Shown here: piece after piece, positions 61,346-64,000 of the stretch
Numbering within the stretch: position 1 is the stretch's first letter
How the letters are laid out: each line of letters opens with the position of its first letter
Assembly (NCBI RefSeq): GCF_018618415.1
Contig: NZ_JACSMA010000004.1
Location: 62,001 to 126,000, forward strand
Reading direction: 5' to 3'
Length of the DNA stretch: 64,000 bases
Origin: Exiguobacterium sp. s146
GTDB lineage: Bacteria; Bacillota; Bacilli; Exiguobacteriales; Exiguobacteriaceae
Position numbers and translations under genes: made by a program
Notes under the pieces: generated by a model
The model's database searches: none
Seen by the model: the letters and a program-made list of their open reading frames with translations, nothing else
What the model was told of the DNA's origin: nothing

Positions 61346-62704
61346 TTAAGAGGCTTTTCGATTTCGATTTTCGAGTTCGAGCTGGTGATTGAATCGCTTC
61401 GTCTCGGCGATGACGACGCCTGACAAGAACAGCAAACCAATCAAGTTCGGGATGGCCATCAAGCCGTTAAATACGTCCGAGAGCGCCCAAACCAAGTTGA
61501 GGTTCGTCGTCATCGCACCGAGACCGGCGACAAGGACGAAGGCGATTCGATACGGGAGAATCGATTTTTGACCGAACAAGTAATGAATCGACCGTTCGCC
61601 GTAATACGACCAGCCGAGCACCGTCGAATAAGCGAACATGACGAGTCCAATCGTCACGATATAACCGCCGGCCGGTCCGAGGAACTGTTCGAACGTCGCC
61701 GTCGTCAATTCGACCCCTTCAAGGCCCGAACCGATTTGACCGCCCATGACGAGCGTAATGCCCGTGACCGAACAGACGATGAGCGTATCAAGAAACACTT
61801 GCGTCATGGAGACGAGCGCCTGACGTCCCGGCATGTCCGTTTTAGCAGCCGCTGCTGCAATCGGGGCTGAACCGAGACCGGCCTCGTTCGAGAAGACGCC
61901 GCGCGCCACACCGTAACGAATGGCGGCACCGATTGCTCCGCCTCCGATCGCCTCGGCGCTGAACGTGCTGCTGAAGATGAGGGCAATCGCATCCGGGATG
62001 AGCGTATAGTTCATCACCATAATCAACAAGCCGCTGCCGAGATAAAAGACGATCATGACCGGCACGAAGTAACTGACGACGCGGCCGATTGATTTGACAC
62101 CGCCCAAAATGACTGCACCTGTGAAAATCATAATCAAGATACCGGAGATATACAACGGCACGTCAAACGTCGTCTTGAGCGCCATCGCCACCGAGTTCGT
62201 CTGCACCCCATTCCCGATCCCGAACGCGGCAAGCGAGGCGAATGCCGCGAATGCGACGGCGAGCCAACGTTGATTCAATCCACGTTCTAAATAATACATC
62301 GGACCGCCGGCCATTTGCCCGCGCTCATCGGTCACCCGATATTTCACGGCGAGCACGGCTTCGGCGTATTTCGTCGCCATACCGAAGAATCCGGATACCC
62401 ACATCCAGACAATCGCCCCCGGTCCCCCGAGCACGACCGCGGTCGCGACCCCGACGATATTCCCCGTACCGACGGTTGCCGCGAGCGCCGTCATGAGCGC
62501 TTGAAAGTGGCTGATATCCCCTTTCGATGATTGGTCTTGGTTTTTAGAAAACGCGAGCTTCAATGCATACGGCAACTTCGTGACTTGAAGCCCCCCGAGC
62601 CGTACCGTCAAGTAGATGCCTGTCCCCACAAGCAAAATCAATAATGGTGGTCCCCACACAAAGTTCGAAATCGTACCGATGAGTTCACTGAACGATTGAC
62701 TCAT
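61346..62704 (-). CDS. Sodium/alanine symporter (AGCS family)
   Basis: 452 residues with about ten to eleven membrane segments. AGCS signatures include ALAATVGTGNIVGVATA and GPGAIVWMWVSGFFGMATKYAE (part), then FSNEAGLGSAPIAAAAA. Imports alanine or glycine with sodium. GGGGAAGGGG precedes the ATG. A TTGACA at 62767-62772 on the minus strand may be its -35. Confidence 0.92.
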   Translation of the reverse strand: MSQSFSELIGTISNFVWGPPLLILLVGTGIYLTVRLGGLQVTKLPYALKLAFSKNQDQSSKGDISHFQALMTALAATVGTGNIVGVATAVVLGGPGAIVWMWVSGFFGMATKYAEAVLAVKYRVTDERGQMAGGPMYYLERGLNQRWLAVAFAAFASLAAFGIGNGVQTNSVAMALKTTFDVPLYISGILIMIFTGAVILGGVKSIGRVVSYFVPVMIVFYLGSGLLIMVMNYTLIPDAIALIFSSTFSAEAIGGGAIGAAIRYGVARGVFSNEAGLGSAPIAAAAAKTDMPGRQALVSMTQVFLDTLIVCSVTGITLVMGGQIGSGLEGVELTTATFEQFLGPAGGYIVTIGLVMFAYSTVLGWSYYGERSIHYLFGQKSILPYRIAFVLVAGLGAMTTNLNLVWALSDVFNGLMAIPNLIGLLFLSGVVIAETKRFNHQLELENRNRKAS

Positions 62705-62833
62705 ATTGAATTCCCCTTCCCCTTATGTAATCGTACATCTCTATTTTTTCAGAATACTTAGAAGATTGTCAAAAGTATTGTAATAAAACAACGATGTGAT
62801 TTTGAAGCTGTATCTCAAACAGCGAGCCGCCAC

Positions 62834-63103
62834 TTAGACGTCTCGCTGAGAAAGGGGTTTTTCGGGTTGTAAAGGGGCGCGCCAATCAAATTCATCCGGC
62901 ACGTAGTCGAGTCCGCCCGAATGAAACGGTTGACATCGCAATAGACGGCGTGTCGTCAAATATCCGCCTTTGAGCGCACCATGCTTTTCAATCGCCTCGA
63001 TTCCATAATGGGAACACGTCGGATAAAAGCGGCAAGTCGGTGGTTTCAACGGTGAGATGAACCGTTGATACCCTTGAATCCCCCGCACTAACACTCGTTT
63101 CAC
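62834..63103 (-). CDS. yidD: Membrane protein insertion efficiency factor YidD
   Basis: 89 residues from a GTG at 63103, eight bases after GGAGG; the family normally begins MKR..., and the ATG two codons earlier is too close to the site. Conserved core [22 protein letters not shown] (part) with its cysteines, and [17 protein letters not shown] small amphipathic protein that aids YidC. Usually beside rnpA and yidC, so this stand-alone position is different. Confidence 0.93.
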   Translation of the reverse strand: MKRVLVRGIQGYQRFISPLKPPTCRFYPTCSHYGIEAIEKHGALKGGYLTTRRLLRCQPFHSGGLDYVPDEFDWRAPLQPEKPLSQRDV

Positions 63104-63137
63104 GTTCATCGCCTCCAGTTTGATTACAGCCATAATA

Positions 63138-63155
63138 GCTCGAAGTGGCGAGCTT
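63138..63155. other. Short hairpin in the yidD-proC gap
   Basis: AGCTCG and CGAGCT pair over a six-base loop in the divergent intergenic region; no U run, function unclear. Confidence 0.35.
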
Positions 63156-63307
63156 GTCATCTATGACGTATGCGACGATTGAATGACAAACCGGCCATCT
63201 TTTTTTCCTTTGTTTTACAATTTGAGCACGATGGGCGCTATTTCCCGCATCATTTGTTATGATAAGCAACATGTATACGACCGAATCTATATGAAGAGGT
63301 GACGAGA

Positions 63308-64000
63308 ATGAATATTTTAATGGTAGGTGCAGGATCGATGAGTGAGTCACTCGTACGCGGATGGCTCGCCTCAGGTGTGTCGCCTGAACACATCACGATG
63401 ACGAACCGGAGTGACCGGGCCCGTTTGACCGAGCTGCAAACCGAGCTTGGCGTGCAGATCGTCGACGAAGAGGATGTCAACGCGTATGACATCGTCGTCC
63501 TCGCGATGCAACCGGACGGGGTCATTCCTTACGTGCAATCGAAAACGTGGAGCACCCCGCTCCTCGTCTCCGTCGCAGCCCACATCGAGCCGAGCGAGCT
63601 TGAGGAGGCGTCAGGTCTTCCAGCCGTCTGCGCGATGCCGAACACCCCGGTCGCTCATCGGAGCGGAATGACCGGACTGTGGTTCGGCCCTGAGACGGAT
63701 GATGTCGTTCGCGAGACCGCGACGGCGCTGTTTGAACGCGTCGGACGCACGGCCGTGACGGATGCGAAGACGATGTCCGCCTTCATGGCTGCCGCTGGAT
63801 GCAGCCCCGCTTTCTTTTATGAAATCGTCGGCTCGATGACACCCGTCTTGACCGATGCCGGTTTCGATGAAGCGACGGCGCGCCAAATCGTCGCACAGGC
63901 GATGAAAGGTTCGGCCGAGCTGTTGCTTCACGAGACACGGCCGACAAACGACTTGATTGCGGACGTGGCTGCCCCGAACGGTCCGACCGACCGAGGTGTC
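63308..64000 (+). CDS. proC: Pyrroline-5-carboxylate reductase (3' end missing)
   Basis: Last step of proline synthesis: reduces P5C with NAD(P)H. Reads MNILMVGAGSMSESLVRGW from ATG 63308, with GAGGTG upstream, and stays open to the window end (231 codons seen). Rossmann motif GAGSMS (about 7-12), AMPNTPVAHRSGMT (about 110-123) and the C-terminal AAPNGPTDRG helix region are present. About 30-40 residues should lie beyond the edge. Confidence 0.93.
   Translation, partial: MNILMVGAGSMSESLVRGWLASGVSPEHITMTNRSDRARLTELQTELGVQIVDEEDVNAYDIVVLAMQPDGVIPYVQSKTWSTPLLVSVAAHIEPSELEEASGLPAVCAMPNTPVAHRSGMTGLWFGPETDDVVRETATALFERVGRTAVTDAKTMSAFMAAAGCSPAFFYEIVGSMTPVLTDAGFDEATARQIVAQAMKGSAELLLHETRPTNDLIADVAAPNGPTDRGV

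Noticed and set aside
1-64000. CRISPR array, prophage, insertion sequence
   Set aside because: No regular spaced repeats, no transposase, integrase or phage structural genes were seen.

Overview
The window is chromosomal DNA of a low-to-mid GC Bacillota bacterium. Strong GGAGG ribosome-binding sites, LiaFSR, a B. subtilis-type Fnr with C-terminal cysteines, CcpA-type cre sites, a T-box, a YtrA-type GntR regulator and a Fur-boxed siderophore ATPase all point to Bacillales. The gene mix (pyruvate formate-lyase plus a b(o/a)3-type oxidase, CYP152, DUF368) resembles Exiguobacterium; that genus call is inference. The gene at the left edge appears whole and the last gene (proC) runs off the right edge. 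I see no prophage, transposase, CRISPR array or rRNA; it is mostly core genome with accessory patches near 43.7-47 kb and 50.8-54 kb.

Layout. 0-3.3 kb: two small unknown genes, then plsC and an ABC-F ATPase. 3.3-7.5 kb: envelope-stress operon liaI-like/pspA/liaF/liaS/liaR plus an acetyltransferase, read leftward from a LiaR box. 7.5-10 kb: an rsgA-type GTPase preceded by a 22-codon leader ORF with switching hairpins, then malic enzyme. 10-15.7 kb: pflBA, a regulatory region with Rex-, CcpA- and Fnr-like sites, an unknown gene, a DEAD-box helicase and an overlapping unknown gene. 15.7-18.8 kb: a YtrA-controlled ABC operon ending in an exported protein. 18.8-22.8 kb: a uridine-kinase-like protein, a three-subunit oxidase (including a 39-residue subunit IIa) behind an Fnr box, and fnr itself. 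22.9-31.4 kb: aldehyde dehydrogenase, an MFS pump, deoD with a YesMN-type two-component system, an M48 protease with ankyrin repeats and a sugar-dehydrogenase-like lipoprotein.

31.4-37.8 kb: a 14-TM MFS pump and a sugar ABC importer whose binding protein and permeases are separated by a T-box-controlled asnA. 38-43.7 kb: fhs, a lipase-like hydrolase and a 989-residue SH3-repeat glucosaminidase. 43.7-47 kb: three overlapping immunity-like small genes, two identical tRNA-Gly genes, an MBL-fold hydrolase and two tiny genes. 47-51 kb: a thioredoxin-like protein, aldose epimerase, PspC protein, NAD(P)-binding protein and an LCP ligase. 51-55 kb: several unknowns, a VOC protein. 54.5-56.6 kb: a divergent Fur-box pair (ferredoxin-NADP reductase; siderophore ABC ATPase). 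56.7-64 kb: an isoprenylcysteine-type methyltransferase, a DUF368 transporter, acetyltransferase, RmlD-like protein, CYP152 peroxygenase, K+ channel, alanine symporter, yidD and proC.

How it fits together. The fermentative and microaerobic genes (pflBA, the oxidase, fnr) share Fnr-like boxes and form a plausible oxygen-response module. Several sugar-linked promoters carry cre sites. Envelope functions recur (Lia, LCP, DUF368, autolysin, PspC). The best candidate for something undescribed is the leader ORF and alternative hairpins in front of the rsgA paralogue; next are the immunity-like trio beside the tRNA pair, and the M48-ankyrin fusion.
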